A DNA stretch of 64,000 nucleotides, taken from the NCBI RefSeq assembly GCF_900115625.1, contig NZ_FOXD01000010.1:62001-126000 (forward strand), read 5' to 3'. Below, one piece after another: positions 1 through 7,542 of the stretch. A model generated the notes under the pieces. It had not been told where the DNA came from, ran no database searches, and saw nothing but the letters and a program-made list of their open reading frames with translations. Source of the stretch: Salibacterium halotolerans. Lineage in GTDB: Bacteria > Bacillota > Bacilli > Bacillales > Marinococcaceae. The first letter of the stretch is position 1. Each line of letters starts with the position of its first letter. A program made the translations under genes and the position numbers.

Positions 1-5
1 CGAAT

Positions 6-42
6 AAAAAAGATCCCGATAACGCCATCGGGATCTTTTTTT
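6..42. terminator. Bidirectional intrinsic terminator
   Basis: The inverted repeat AGATCCCGAT / ATCGGGATCT has a 6-nt loop, with an A-tract before and a T-tract after. It can end the HD-domain gene on the minus strand and anything entering from the left on the plus strand. Confidence 0.85.
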
Positions 43-64
43 GAGGGAAAGTGTTATTCAAGTG

Positions 65-613
65 TTACATATCACTTGTCTGTTTTTGTACGGAAGGTTC
101 CAGGGCTTTGTCGATACGTCGGTCGAGTTCGACAATCTGCCGGCGGGCACGCGTTTCCGAAATACTGCGGTAGTGGTGTTTTCCATCCGGTTCTTCATCA
201 AGCTCATCCGCCTTGGCCACAATCTGCTGAAGGGTGCTGAGCTGCAGCTGATTATGATCACATGGGAGAAAAGAGTCTGTATGCAAAAGCACTGCCACGG
301 AAATCTCCTTGGCAGCGACAGGATCTTCTCCCAGCCGAATCAACAGTTTATGGGCACGTTCTGCTCCTTTAATAGCGTGGATATCGTTATTTTTGTAAAG
401 GTCAAAATCCCACTGTCCGTCACGATACCAGGTGTAGTGTCCGGAATCGTGCAGGAATGCAGCTTTAGCAGCCGAATCAGGATTGGTTTTATTTTTAACT
501 GCAAGGCGGAAGGCATGATAAGACACTGCGATGGCATGAGCAAGACCGGCCCTTTTCACATACTTCTGGGTTATCGGGTGCTCATATATCTGTTCCAGCG
601 TTACGTTTCTCAT
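65..613 (-). CDS. HD-domain putative phosphohydrolase
   Basis: This encodes about 182 aa. It carries an HD-superfamily metal-binding pattern: a leading His near HAIAVSYHAF, the FLHDSGH motif, a later LLHTDSF His and a closing ADELDE Asp. Such proteins are metal-dependent hydrolases, often acting on nucleotides, but nothing here fixes a substrate. I chose the ATG giving MRNVTLEQIY because AGGAGG lies 7 nt upstream; the upstream in-frame ATGs sit on or before that ribosome site. The gene is monocistronic, ends at the terminator near position 40 and is divergent from the next gene. It looks like a cytoplasmic enzyme, with no signal peptide or membrane segment. Confidence 0.75.
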   Translation of the reverse strand: MRNVTLEQIYEHPITQKYVKRAGLAHAIAVSYHAFRLAVKNKTNPDSAAKAAFLHDSGHYTWYRDGQWDFDLYKNNDIHAIKGAERAHKLLIRLGEDPVAAKEISVAVLLHTDSFLPCDHNQLQLSTLQQIVAKADELDEEPDGKHHYRSISETRARRQIVELDRRIDKALEPSVQKQTSDM

Positions 614-782
614 CTTCATCCCTCCTGCATAGCGCATCATTTAAGATATTTTTACTATTATAACGACTTCTTTATTTCATTTCAAGAAAAATTTCAAAGT
701 AAGCAGCATAGAATGTAACAAATGCGTACTGGAAAGGAGGATAGTCGGAGGAGAAACTTTGTCACATTTTTCTTTAGACCTA

Positions 783-811
783 TTGGTGAAAGATGAAAAA
801 CTATGTATAAT
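783..811 (+). promoter_or_regulatory. Probable sigma-A promoter of the putative glycoside hydrolase gene
   Basis: TTGGTG at 783-788 and TATAAT at 806-811 are separated by 17 bp. They lie 60 bp upstream of the ATG at 871. Confidence 0.5.
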
Positions 812-870
812 TTCAGGAGAAGAGGATATATGATGTAAAAATATAATAGATTAAAGAGAGATGGGGAACG

Positions 871-2073
871 ATGAAAAAAATCTGGGTGCCTGCAGGGGCT
901 GCCGTTATTGCGGCAGGCATATTCTGGTTGTCGAACGATACAAGCGGGGAAGAGCATTCTTCTATAGCTTATCATACACATAAACAAACGAATGAAATAA
1001 ACAGAGAAATGGACGAGGACATGTCCCGGTTCACCTATGACAGCGGTTATGACTTCACCTATCCGGAAAATGGAGTGAAAGGCACCTATGTGACCGGTCA
1101 TTCCGCGGGAGGAGATCGATTTAATGAACTGCTTGAACTTACGAATTCCACCGGTCTGAATGCCATGGTTATCGATATTAAAGATGACCGGGGTAATTTG
1201 ACATTCAAGCCTGCTGAGGACAGCAGCCTCCCTGATATCGGAAAAAATATGATCAGTGATCCAAAAGAGATGATGAAAAAGCTGGAAGAGAATGACATCT
1301 ATCCTATAGCAAGGATTGTTGTGTTCAAAGATACGGTCCTCGCAGAAAAGAGGCCGGACCTATCTTACACGAAAAACGGTGAGATATGGAAAAATGGGAG
1401 CGATGAAGCATTTGTGAACCCGTATGAAAAAGAGGTTTGGAACTATAACCTTGAAATTGCCAAAAAAGCTGCCAAAATGGGTTTTCAGGAAATACAGTTT
1501 GATTATGTCCGGTTTCCGGAAGGATTTGAACACCGGGATGAAGAGCTTAACTATTCGCGTGGAGACTATGGACAGGAAGGAAGTAATGTGGAACAGCGGG
1601 TAACAGCCGTTACTGATTTCGTGGAGTATGCCCGTGAAGAACTGAACAAAACATTCGATGTCGATGTGTCTGTTGATATCTTCGGTTATTCCGCTACATT
1701 GAAGCAGGCTCCGGGCATCGGGCAGAACTTTTCTAAAATTGCACGGAATGTGGACGTCATCTCATCTATGATATACCCAAGCCACTGGACTCCCTATTTC
1801 GGTATTGATAAACCGGATCTGCATCCTTATGAACTGACGAAAGAGTATGCACAAGTGGAAAACGAAGTACTGGGAAAACTGGAGCAGCCTCCGCAGTCCC
1901 GTCCCTGGATTCAGGATTTCACCGCAAGCTGGCTGGGATCCGGCAATTATCAGGAATACGGAGTGGAAGAAGTTCAAGCGCAGATCCGAGCGTTGAATGA
2001 GCAGGGAATACATGAATTTCTGCTTTGGAATGCCACAAATAATTATACGGAAGGCGTAAATTACACGCCGTAA
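871..2073 (+). CDS. Putative glycoside hydrolase (DUF4015 family), membrane-anchored or secreted
   Basis: The 400-aa protein has an N-terminal hydrophobic segment (about residues 4-20, Lys before it) that should act as signal peptide or anchor, so the enzyme is extracytoplasmic. The rest resembles the DUF4015 putative glycosyl-hydrolase TIM barrel: an early strand VKGTYVTGHSAG, the central GFQEIQFDYVRFPEG segment with the expected acidic residues, and SSMIYPSHW near the C-terminus. By family it probably cleaves a wall or extracellular glycan; the substrate is unknown. The start has GGGGA 6 nt upstream. It is monocistronic between a sigma-A-like promoter and a terminator. Confidence 0.75.
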   Translation: MKKIWVPAGAAVIAAGIFWLSNDTSGEEHSSIAYHTHKQTNEINREMDEDMSRFTYDSGYDFTYPENGVKGTYVTGHSAGGDRFNELLELTNSTGLNAMVIDIKDDRGNLTFKPAEDSSLPDIGKNMISDPKEMMKKLEENDIYPIARIVVFKDTVLAEKRPDLSYTKNGEIWKNGSDEAFVNPYEKEVWNYNLEIAKKAAKMGFQEIQFDYVRFPEGFEHRDEELNYSRGDYGQEGSNVEQRVTAVTDFVEYAREELNKTFDVDVSVDIFGYSATLKQAPGIGQNFSKIARNVDVISSMIYPSHWTPYFGIDKPDLHPYELTKEYAQVENEVLGKLEQPPQSRPWIQDFTASWLGSGNYQEYGVEEVQAQIRALNEQGIHEFLLWNATNNYTEGVNYTP

Positions 2074-2085
2074 TGGATAAAATAA

Positions 2086-2118
2086 GGGATGTCCAGGCTA
2101 TGGACTGTCCCTTTTTTT
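2086..2118 (+). terminator. Intrinsic terminator of the putative glycoside hydrolase gene
   Basis: GGGATGTCCA pairs with TGGACTGTCCC with one bulge, followed by seven T. Confidence 0.75.
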
Positions 2119-2215
2119 ATAGTGTATTCTTCATGAAGCAGATCCTCGCTGAAAGAGGTGGGCAGAACCAGTCGTTTGGGTATATAATAAAGTAAAGAGA
2201 GAAAAGGGGATTTTC

Positions 2216-2809
2216 GTGGAGACCATGAACTGGTATGAAAAATTAAATCAATACTTTCCCGTGGAAGAAATGAAATCCAAGGAGCACATGGAACTTCTCC
2301 TTCAGGAACAGGGCGACATTTATCATAAAGAAGAAGGTCCGGACCATGTTATGATGTATGTTGAAATGGAGGGCTTCATCTTCATTGATTATCTTTTTGT
2401 TGCCGGCAGTGCGAGAGGAAAAGGGCTGGGAATGAAGTTGATCGAGAAGTTGAAACAAAGAAACAAACCGGTCATTCTCGAGGTGGAGCCGCTTGACTAT
2501 GAAGACTCCGATTCCAGAAAACGATTCCGGTTCTATGAAAAAGCCGGCTTTAGACAGGCAGCGTCCATCGGCTACAACAGAAGATCTCTTGCCACTGATA
2601 AGGTGAACCCACTTGAAATCATGTTCTGGTCCCCTGAAAACGAATCAGAAGCAAATATTTATGAAAAGTTGAAACAAACGTATAAAAATATTCATACGTA
2701 TAAGGATAAAGAACTGTACGGAAAATCTTATGAGCCTGCGGAAAAAGTACTGACTTATGATGAAACAAAAGAGGTGAGAGGACATAATCAAAAAAGAGGG
2801 GGGAGATAA
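2216..2809 (+). CDS. yjbC: GNAT-family acetyltransferase, YjbC type
   Basis: This 197-aa protein has a GNAT fold in its first 130 residues, with the acetyl-CoA loop ARGKGLGMKLIEKL and the FRFYEKAGFRQA beta-bulge segment. A polar C-terminal extension ends in basic residues. Length, sequence and position before spx match B. subtilis YjbC, a general-stress putative acetyltransferase co-expressed with spx. The start is GTG at 2216, 5 nt after GGGGA; the ATG at 2225 is too far from it. GGGTAT and TATAAT overlap around 2178-2188, so a sigma-B-like or sigma-A -10 is present but no convincing -35. The next small ORF starts 1 nt after the stop. Confidence 0.85.
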   Translation: METMNWYEKLNQYFPVEEMKSKEHMELLLQEQGDIYHKEEGPDHVMMYVEMEGFIFIDYLFVAGSARGKGLGMKLIEKLKQRNKPVILEVEPLDYEDSDSRKRFRFYEKAGFRQAASIGYNRRSLATDKVNPLEIMFWSPENESEANIYEKLKQTYKNIHTYKDKELYGKSYEPAEKVLTYDETKEVRGHNQKRGGR

Positions 2810-2810
2810 A

Positions 2811-2951
2811 ATGAGAAACAAGAACAAACAAAAACGCCGGAAAAAACGCCGGGTGTTAAAAGATCTTCTGCCTGGTAACCTGAAAGACTGGAAAAAAGCA
2901 CCCGGAGGTCAGAAACCGACCACGCCCGGCAGCATGAAAGCCACCGCCTGA
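2811..2951 (+). CDS. Small basic protein downstream of yjbC (46 aa)
   Basis: This short ORF begins at an ATG 1 nt after the yjbC stop, behind a very strong ribosome-binding site (AGAGGGGGGAGA) inside the end of yjbC, so translational coupling is likely. The product is 46 aa and strongly basic at the N-terminus (KNKQKRRKKRR), followed by a Leu/Trp segment (LKDLLPGNLKDWKKA) and a Pro/Thr-rich tail. It has no membrane segment. I do not recognise a family. RNA, ribosome or membrane-surface binding would fit the charge, but that is a guess. An intrinsic terminator follows about 70 nt later. Confidence 0.65.
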   Translation: MRNKNKQKRRKKRRVLKDLLPGNLKDWKKAPGGQKPTTPGSMKATA

Positions 2952-3020
2952 ACGTGCACGTACAATAAAAAAGGATTGGAACAAAAGAAAATGACGCAGC
3001 AATTAATGGTGAAACACAAA

Positions 3021-3058
3021 ACTCCCGAACGATCTGCACCAAATGTTCGGGAGTTTTT
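3021..3058 (+). terminator. Intrinsic terminator after yjbC and the small ORF
   Basis: CTCCCGAAC pairs perfectly with GTTCGGGAG and is followed by TTTTT. Confidence 0.85.
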
Positions 3059-3059
3059 C

Positions 3060-3465
3060 ATTATTGTCCCAGCCTCTTCTTCTGCATTAAAAACAAGGCA
3101 GGTTCGGAATGCGGCGTTTTTTGATACTGTCGTTTTGTTTTGGAAAAAGAATGTCCGTCTGCAGCGCATGCCGGGTCTTTTAGTGAGATGCTTTCAGAGG
3201 TCGTTCATCCAGCCGTAGACACAACCATTGAAAAATGAGACCATAGTGTCCATTGGTCATCGTTTGATGGACACTACGCCGCTGAAAATCAGGAAGTAGT
3301 GTCCGCCGGCTGAAATCAATGGACACTATGCGCCGGAGAGGAAGTGCCAGTGTCCACCAACACTTCCTCCATGTGCATTAAGTATGGTGTCCGGGGGTTT
3401 AGTGTCTCCGGAACTGCCGCGGCCTGGAACAACCGCAGTCCAGTTCCAGATGCCGCGCATGTCCG
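3060..3465 (-). repeat. Dispersed intergenic repeat, copy A (inverted orientation)
   Basis: Read on the minus strand, this noncoding stretch matches the elements at 22685-23010 and 33135-33490: CTGGAACTGGACTGCGGTTG at one end, several GTGTCC/GGACAC boxes, then GGATGAACGAC and GCATGCGCTGCAG towards the other. The hairpin at 3243-3277 pairs ATAGTGTCCAT with ATGGACACTAC. Boundaries are approximate. It fills most of the gap between the yjbC unit and spx and has no credible ORF. Confidence 0.75.
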
Positions 3466-3719
3466 ATATGCCGGCCAAGTACTCGCAGATTTTTGATACA
3501 CCTCTTTTTTAGCCGGGTTCATGAAAACAGAAAACGTCGTCACATATTTTTCACAAATTTCCCCCGTCGTTTTGTTTGAGGCACTATAAAAAGTGGAATA
3601 CCACTAATACCATCACTATTATCAATCACAACAAATCAATGACAAATACAAAATACTTACAGAAACCGAAATGACAAATGTAACGTACAAATGCATACAT
3701 CATCATTCATTGAAAACAC

Positions 3720-3748
3720 TTTTCAAATTAGAATAATTATTGTATAAT
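3720..3748 (+). promoter_or_regulatory. Probable sigma-A promoter of spx
   Basis: TTTTCA at 3720-3725 and TATAAT at 3743-3748 are separated by 17 bp. They lie 90 nt before the spx start in an AT-rich stretch. Confidence 0.6.
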
Positions 3749-3837
3749 GTCATTGTGTGAATGTAGTATGGTAAATGAAGAAGTATAGAACTCCTTTATG
3801 AACTTATCTGGCGGATAAAGAAGGGAGAGATGACCAG

Positions 3838-4233
3838 ATGGTTACATTGTTAACATCTCCAAGCTGCACTTCCTGCCGGAAGGCAAAAGCTTGGCTCGAA
3901 GAATATAATATCCCGTTTGAAGAGCGGAACATTTTTGCATCTCCGCTGACTGTGGATGAAGTAAAAGAAATCGTCCGGCTCACAGAAGATGGAACAGATG
4001 AAATTGTTTCAAAACGATCCAAAGTGTTCCAGGAACTTAATGTAGAATTGGAAAGCCTTTCTCTGCAGCGTTTATTTGAACTGATCAGCGAGTATCCGGG
4101 ACTGTTGCGGCGCCCTATTATTTTCGACGAGAAACGTCTTCAGGTCGGATATAATGAAGCGGAAATCCGCAGATTTCTGCCCCGTAAAGTCCGTACTTTC
4201 AACTTGATGGAAGCACGGGATATGGTCAATTAA
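3838..4233 (+). CDS. spx: Redox-responsive RNA polymerase-binding regulator Spx
   Basis: This 131-aa member of the ArsC/Spx family has the CTSC redox switch at residues 10-13. Spx binds the RNA polymerase alpha-subunit C-terminal domain and redirects transcription under disulfide stress. Length and sequence are typical ([37 protein letters not shown]). Spx is degraded by ClpXP with the adaptor SpxH, encoded 7 kb downstream (10925-11848), and MecA is encoded next door. The start has AAGGGAGAG about 9 nt upstream. The gene has its own promoter and terminator, so it can be expressed apart from yjbC. Confidence 0.95.
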   Translation: MVTLLTSPSCTSCRKAKAWLEEYNIPFEERNIFASPLTVDEVKEIVRLTEDGTDEIVSKRSKVFQELNVELESLSLQRLFELISEYPGLLRRPIIFDEKRLQVGYNEAEIRRFLPRKVRTFNLMEARDMVN

Positions 4234-4248
4234 ATAAAGCGGCACAGG

Positions 4249-4286
4249 AAAACTTCTACTTTTTTATACGGTAGAAGTTTTTTTGT
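4249..4286 (+). terminator. Intrinsic terminator of spx
   Basis: AAACTTCTAC pairs perfectly with GTAGAAGTTT across a 10-nt loop, followed by a T-tract. Confidence 0.85.
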
Positions 4287-4653
4287 TTTCATGTCGGGAG
4301 CACCTTTGTTATCCTTATGGTAGCAAAATCTTTTCTTTTTGTGTTAGAAGGATAATGAACATTTATTTTGAATACGGTAAGGGTAAATGAAAATTTAACT
4401 ATTGACAATGCAGAATCTTTCCTTGACAATATACATTTAATAGCAGGAAAGACCGCGTTTTCTCTTTTCATACGCTCCGCTCCCTCAAAAATATCGACGG
4501 GATGAGCATTGGTCCTTAACAACCGCATTTTCCTCGTATAAAATAACAGAAAATTGAGGAGGAAGGTTGCAGGTGCCCGTCAAAGGGTATGATGGTAATA
4601 TAGAGAAAACATGGAAGCGGAAGTCACCTTACCTTCTAAGGAGGGAGAAAATC
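4287..4653 (+). other. spx-mecA intergenic region
   Basis: There is no convincing gene in these 367 bp. Two TTGACA hexamers (4402-4407 and 4423-4428) lack well-spaced -10 partners. TATAAA at 4537-4542 is a possible -10 for mecA. The open frame from 4567 to the mecA start lacks family similarity and I do not treat it as coding. Confidence 0.4.
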
Positions 4654-5319
4654 GTGGAAATCGAAAGAATTAATGAGTCTACGGTCAAATGTTACATTTC
4701 CTATAAGGACATTGAAGATCGTGGATTTGACCGGGATGAAATCTGGTACAACCGGGAACGCGGGGAAGAATTATTTTTTGAAATGATTAATGAAGCGCAT
4801 GACCGTGAGAATTTTGAGATTGAAGGTCCTCTGTGGATTCAGGTGCAGGCACTGGATAACGGAATGGAAATTGTAGTTACACGCGGTCAGATAACCGATG
4901 GAAACGTAAAACTGGAAATACCGGTATCCCAGAGCAAAGGGGAAGATATGCCGGTTGATGATAATATTGTTGATATGCTTGATGAACAGTTCCGTTCTTC
5001 TCAAAAGTCAAGACAGGCTCACGGGGATTCCGATTACCTCGAAATTGTTATCTCCTTTGATGACCTGGAAGACCTTCTCGCCTTGAGTCAGGCCTTTGCG
5101 CCGGTGGGAGTACAGAATGAAATTTATCATTTTGAAGGAACCTATTATCTATACCTGATGTTCGATAATCAGTATTCAGAAGATGAACAGGACGATATGG
5201 TCAGTCATGTTCTGGAATACGGCGAAGAATCGGATGTATCCATTTTCCGTATCCGTGAATACGGCAAAACGGTCGCAGCATCCCAGGGTCTCGAAACCCT
5301 GCGTCAAACTTTTTCGTAA
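4654..5319 (+). CDS. mecA: Clp adaptor protein MecA
   Basis: MecA targets substrates such as ComK to ClpC/ClpP and controls competence. The N-terminus (EIERINESTVKCYISYKDIE, GFDRDEIWYNRERGEELF) and the C-terminal ClpC-binding half (FDDLEDLLALSQAF, YYLYLMFDNQYSEDEQD) are characteristic. I place the start at the GTG giving MEIERINE, because AAGGAGGGA is 7 nt upstream and family members start there. The protein is then 221 aa, close to the usual 218. The longer frame upstream is probably untranslated. It is monocistronic, ending at a strong bidirectional terminator. Confidence 0.93.
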   Translation: MEIERINESTVKCYISYKDIEDRGFDRDEIWYNRERGEELFFEMINEAHDRENFEIEGPLWIQVQALDNGMEIVVTRGQITDGNVKLEIPVSQSKGEDMPVDDNIVDMLDEQFRSSQKSRQAHGDSDYLEIVISFDDLEDLLALSQAFAPVGVQNEIYHFEGTYYLYLMFDNQYSEDEQDDMVSHVLEYGEESDVSIFRIREYGKTVAASQGLETLRQTFS

Positions 5320-5387
5320 TCTCCACCACGGATGTATGGCAAATCATCATTGATCCAAACGAAACACTGAAGAGATATCTTTAACCT

Positions 5388-5439
5388 AAAACAAAAGATC
5401 CGGACGATTTCTTGGGAAATCGTCCGGATCTTTTGTTTT
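5388..5439. terminator. Very strong bidirectional terminator between mecA and the ABC operon
   Basis: A perfect 24-bp stem (5388-5411 with 5416-5439) closes a 4-nt loop. Its A-rich and T-rich ends allow termination in both directions. Confidence 0.9.
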
Positions 5440-5491
5440 GTATACAGGCCGCTTTGTCGGCATGTTTTTATATCGGGGTACTCGTTTTTCG

Positions 5492-6121
5492 TTACAGCTG
5501 TTTTCTCTTATAGATTTCACCTGAAATAAACCATGATAGTATAAGAAAAACAATGGTTGCCCCTGAGAAGATCAACGATAATAAAGAGGAGGAAAACTGC
5601 TGGTACATGTTTTCCAGTCCCCAATACTCACTGTCGGCCCCTGCATTGATGATGATAGGCACGAGAGCGAATATACCGATGAAAAAAGCGGTTAAGCCAT
5701 ACGTAACAAACCGTTTGCCAAGCAGATAAAAAAGAGGATAGTATATCCCTGAAAATAAACCGATAATCGTCACGCTGAGTATTGCCGTCATTAAACTGTA
5801 TTCTCCAAAAGAGGGTACCAGCATGTTGATGACAGTCAGAACGAATATTAAAAATATGCCGAAAAGCAGAGAGAAAATATACTTTGATGCTACAATTTCT
5901 TTCCGCCCCACAGGCAGACTATTGATTAAGATGTCACTTCTGTTTGTATTTTCGTTCATTCCGGTCACGAACGGAAACAAACCTCCAAATAGAACAGCCA
6001 GAAAAATAGGAGCCTGTTCCTGTCCGTCGGATGTAAAAATTATGGCTGCAATCATCGATCCGGTACTCATTGTTACTGTTGACTTATTAATGACCCACTC
6101 TTTAAAAAGTAAATTAAGCAT
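5492..6121 (-). CDS. ABC-2 type transporter permease subunit
   Basis: This 209-aa hydrophobic protein has about six predicted membrane segments (for example FLAVLFGGLFPFVTG, SLLFGIFLIFVLTVINMLV, FIGIFALVPIIINAG and a C-terminal span) and begins LNLLFKEWVINKST, as ABC-2 family permeases do. Its start overlaps the ATPase stop by 8 nt, so the two are translationally coupled. With the GntR repressor and ATPase upstream it resembles YtrA/YhcF- and PmtR-type operons, whose exporters respond to envelope-active peptides or antibiotics. Substrate and direction here are inferred, not shown. Confidence 0.8.
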   Translation of the reverse strand: MLNLLFKEWVINKSTVTMSTGSMIAAIIFTSDGQEQAPIFLAVLFGGLFPFVTGMNENTNRSDILINSLPVGRKEIVASKYIFSLLFGIFLIFVLTVINMLVPSFGEYSLMTAILSVTIIGLFSGIYYPLFYLLGKRFVTYGLTAFFIGIFALVPIIINAGADSEYWGLENMYQQFSSSLLSLIFSGATIVFLILSWFISGEIYKRKQL

Positions 6122-6980
6122 ACCGCTCGCTCCTTGTGGTATATACCATGATATCTTCCAGTGATGCGGGTTCCAAAACAGTGTGCTGCCCCATTTTTCT
6201 CCGTATTTTTTCCGGTTGATTGGTCAAACCCTCAAACCCTACAGAGGTTTCCCGTGCATAAATAAACATGTGACGGGCGTCTTCATCCATTCGTTCGTTC
6301 GCTCCTCTCACGATATGATACTGATCATTAAGCGCTTCCTTCGTGTCATTTAAGATAATCTTACCATTATGGATAAAAGTAATATAATCAGCAATCTGTT
6401 CCAGATCTGAGGTGATATGTGTAGAAAAAAAGATGGTCTTGTTTTCGTCTTGAATCACTTCGGTTAATATAGTAAGAAGCTCTCTGCGGAAAACAGGGTC
6501 CAAGCCCGATGTAGGTTCATCCATAATAATTAAATCTGGATGATGGGATAAGGCACAGGCTAAGGAAAACTTCATTTTCATCCCCGTAGATAAATGCTTA
6601 ATTTTTTTCTTCCACGGCAGAGCGAAATAATCCATATACTTCACGAATAGTTCTTCATCCCACTCCCTGTAGAAGGAAGCGATAACTCTTTTCATCTGCC
6701 GGACAGTCAAATGCTCGTAAAAGTGATTTTCTGCATACACAAATCCGATCCGCTGTTTCAAGTGTTTCGCGTGTTCTGCATGGTCCCGGCCGAACATCGT
6801 TAAGGATCCGGAATCCTGGCTGATGAGATTCATCATTAACTTAATGGTTGTCGTTTTGCCTGAACCGTTTGGGCCGATGAAACCTGTGATAAATCCTTTC
6901 TTCACCGAAAACGAAATATTGTCCAACTGGAAGTCTTTAAATGATTTTTTTACATTGTTCAATGTCACCGCATTTTCCAT
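6114..6980 (-). CDS. ABC transporter ATP-binding protein
   Basis: The 288-aa nucleotide-binding subunit has Walker A GPNGSGKTTT (about residues 36-45), an LSTGMKMKFSLA signature, Walker B LIIMDEPTSGLDP and a switch His in FFSTHITSDLEQ. A roughly 70-residue C-terminal tail follows the ATPase core, as in drug and peptide export ATPases of the CcmA class. Its start codon abuts the stop of the GntR gene and it overlaps the permease gene, so the three genes form one operon. It energises the ABC-2 permease at the membrane. Confidence 0.9.
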   Translation of the reverse strand: MENAVTLNNVKKSFKDFQLDNISFSVKKGFITGFIGPNGSGKTTTIKLMMNLISQDSGSLTMFGRDHAEHAKHLKQRIGFVYAENHFYEHLTVRQMKRVIASFYREWDEELFVKYMDYFALPWKKKIKHLSTGMKMKFSLACALSHHPDLIIMDEPTSGLDPVFRRELLTILTEVIQDENKTIFFSTHITSDLEQIADYITFIHNGKIILNDTKEALNDQYHIVRGANERMDEDARHMFIYARETSVGFEGLTNQPEKIRRKMGQHTVLEPASLEDIMVYTTRSERYA

Positions 6981-7360
6981 TACTTTTCATCCTCCTCGTA
7001 CAGCATATCGAGCATTTTTTTCAATTCTTCGAGACTGATCCCCAGGTTTTTACTTTCTTCTGCAATATCAGAAAGACGGCGCTCTATCACACTTCTGCGT
7101 TTTTCCTGTATGGGGCCGATGTTTTGAGCGGCAACAAAGGAACCTTTACCCACAAAGGATGTGATAAATCCCTCCCTCTCCAACTCTTCATAAGCACGTT
7201 TTGTAGTAATGACACTTATGTGTAATTCTTTAGCCAGTCTCCTCATCGAAGGGAGGGGGTCGTCTTTTTTTAGTTCTCCTTTCAAAATACTCTGCTTAAT
7301 CTGGTTTTTCACCTGCTCATAAACAGGCTCTTTCGACGAATTTGAAATGAGTATATTCAC
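6980..7360 (-). CDS. GntR-family transcriptional repressor (YtrA/YhcF type)
   Basis: The protein is about 126 aa, with a winged-helix domain at residues 1-75 (EPVYEQVKNQIKQSILKGEL, PSMRRLAKELHISVITTKRA, GKGSFVA) and a short helical tail instead of a large effector domain, which is typical of the YtrA subfamily. I use the GTG that gives MNILISNSSKEP, matching family N-termini; the longer frame runs back into the operator. First gene of the ABC operon. A perfect palindrome covers the promoter -10 just upstream, so it very probably represses its own operon until an envelope-active compound is sensed. Confidence 0.87.
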   Translation of the reverse strand: MNILISNSSKEPVYEQVKNQIKQSILKGELKKDDPLPSMRRLAKELHISVITTKRAYEELEREGFITSFVGKGSFVAAQNIGPIQEKRRSVIERRLSDIAEESKNLGISLEELKKMLDMLYEEDEK

Positions 7361-7396
7361 AATAACTTCTTTACCCTTCCCTTTATCATCTTTAAA

Positions 7397-7441
7397 TATA
7401 TTGTATATATACAATATATACAATTGTGATCAGATTGTCAA
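7397..7441 (-). promoter_or_regulatory. Promoter and palindromic operator of the GntR-ABC operon
   Basis: On the minus strand, TTGACA (7441-7436) and TATATT (7418-7413) are spaced by 17 bp. A perfect 22-bp palindrome at 7397-7418, made of TTGTATA/TATACAA arms, starts exactly at the -10. This is where an autorepressor of the YtrA class would be expected to bind. Confidence 0.75.
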
Positions 7442-7542
7442 CTCTTTAAGCTGCATAAAAAACAGTAAGCTAGAGTATCCACAGGTAGCAGGAATAAAGA
7501 GGACAGTTGTCGAAAATATATGAGCACAGAAAGGAGAAATTT

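Noticed and set aside
41-718. 225-aa plus-strand frame
   Set aside because: Antisense of the HD-domain gene, with low-complexity aromatic-rich sequence and no ribosome site.
2178-2188. Sigma-B promoter for yjbC
   Set aside because: GGGTAT is present, but no GTTT-type -35 is found at 12-15 bp upstream, so I did not list it.
2976-3218. 80-aa frame across the terminator and repeat copy A
   Set aside because: It runs through an intrinsic terminator and a noncoding repeat, and the frame is not kept in other repeat copies.
4567-4653. N-terminal extension of MecA
   Set aside because: The extension has no similarity to the family, and the GTG at 4654 has an excellent ribosome site at the conserved start.
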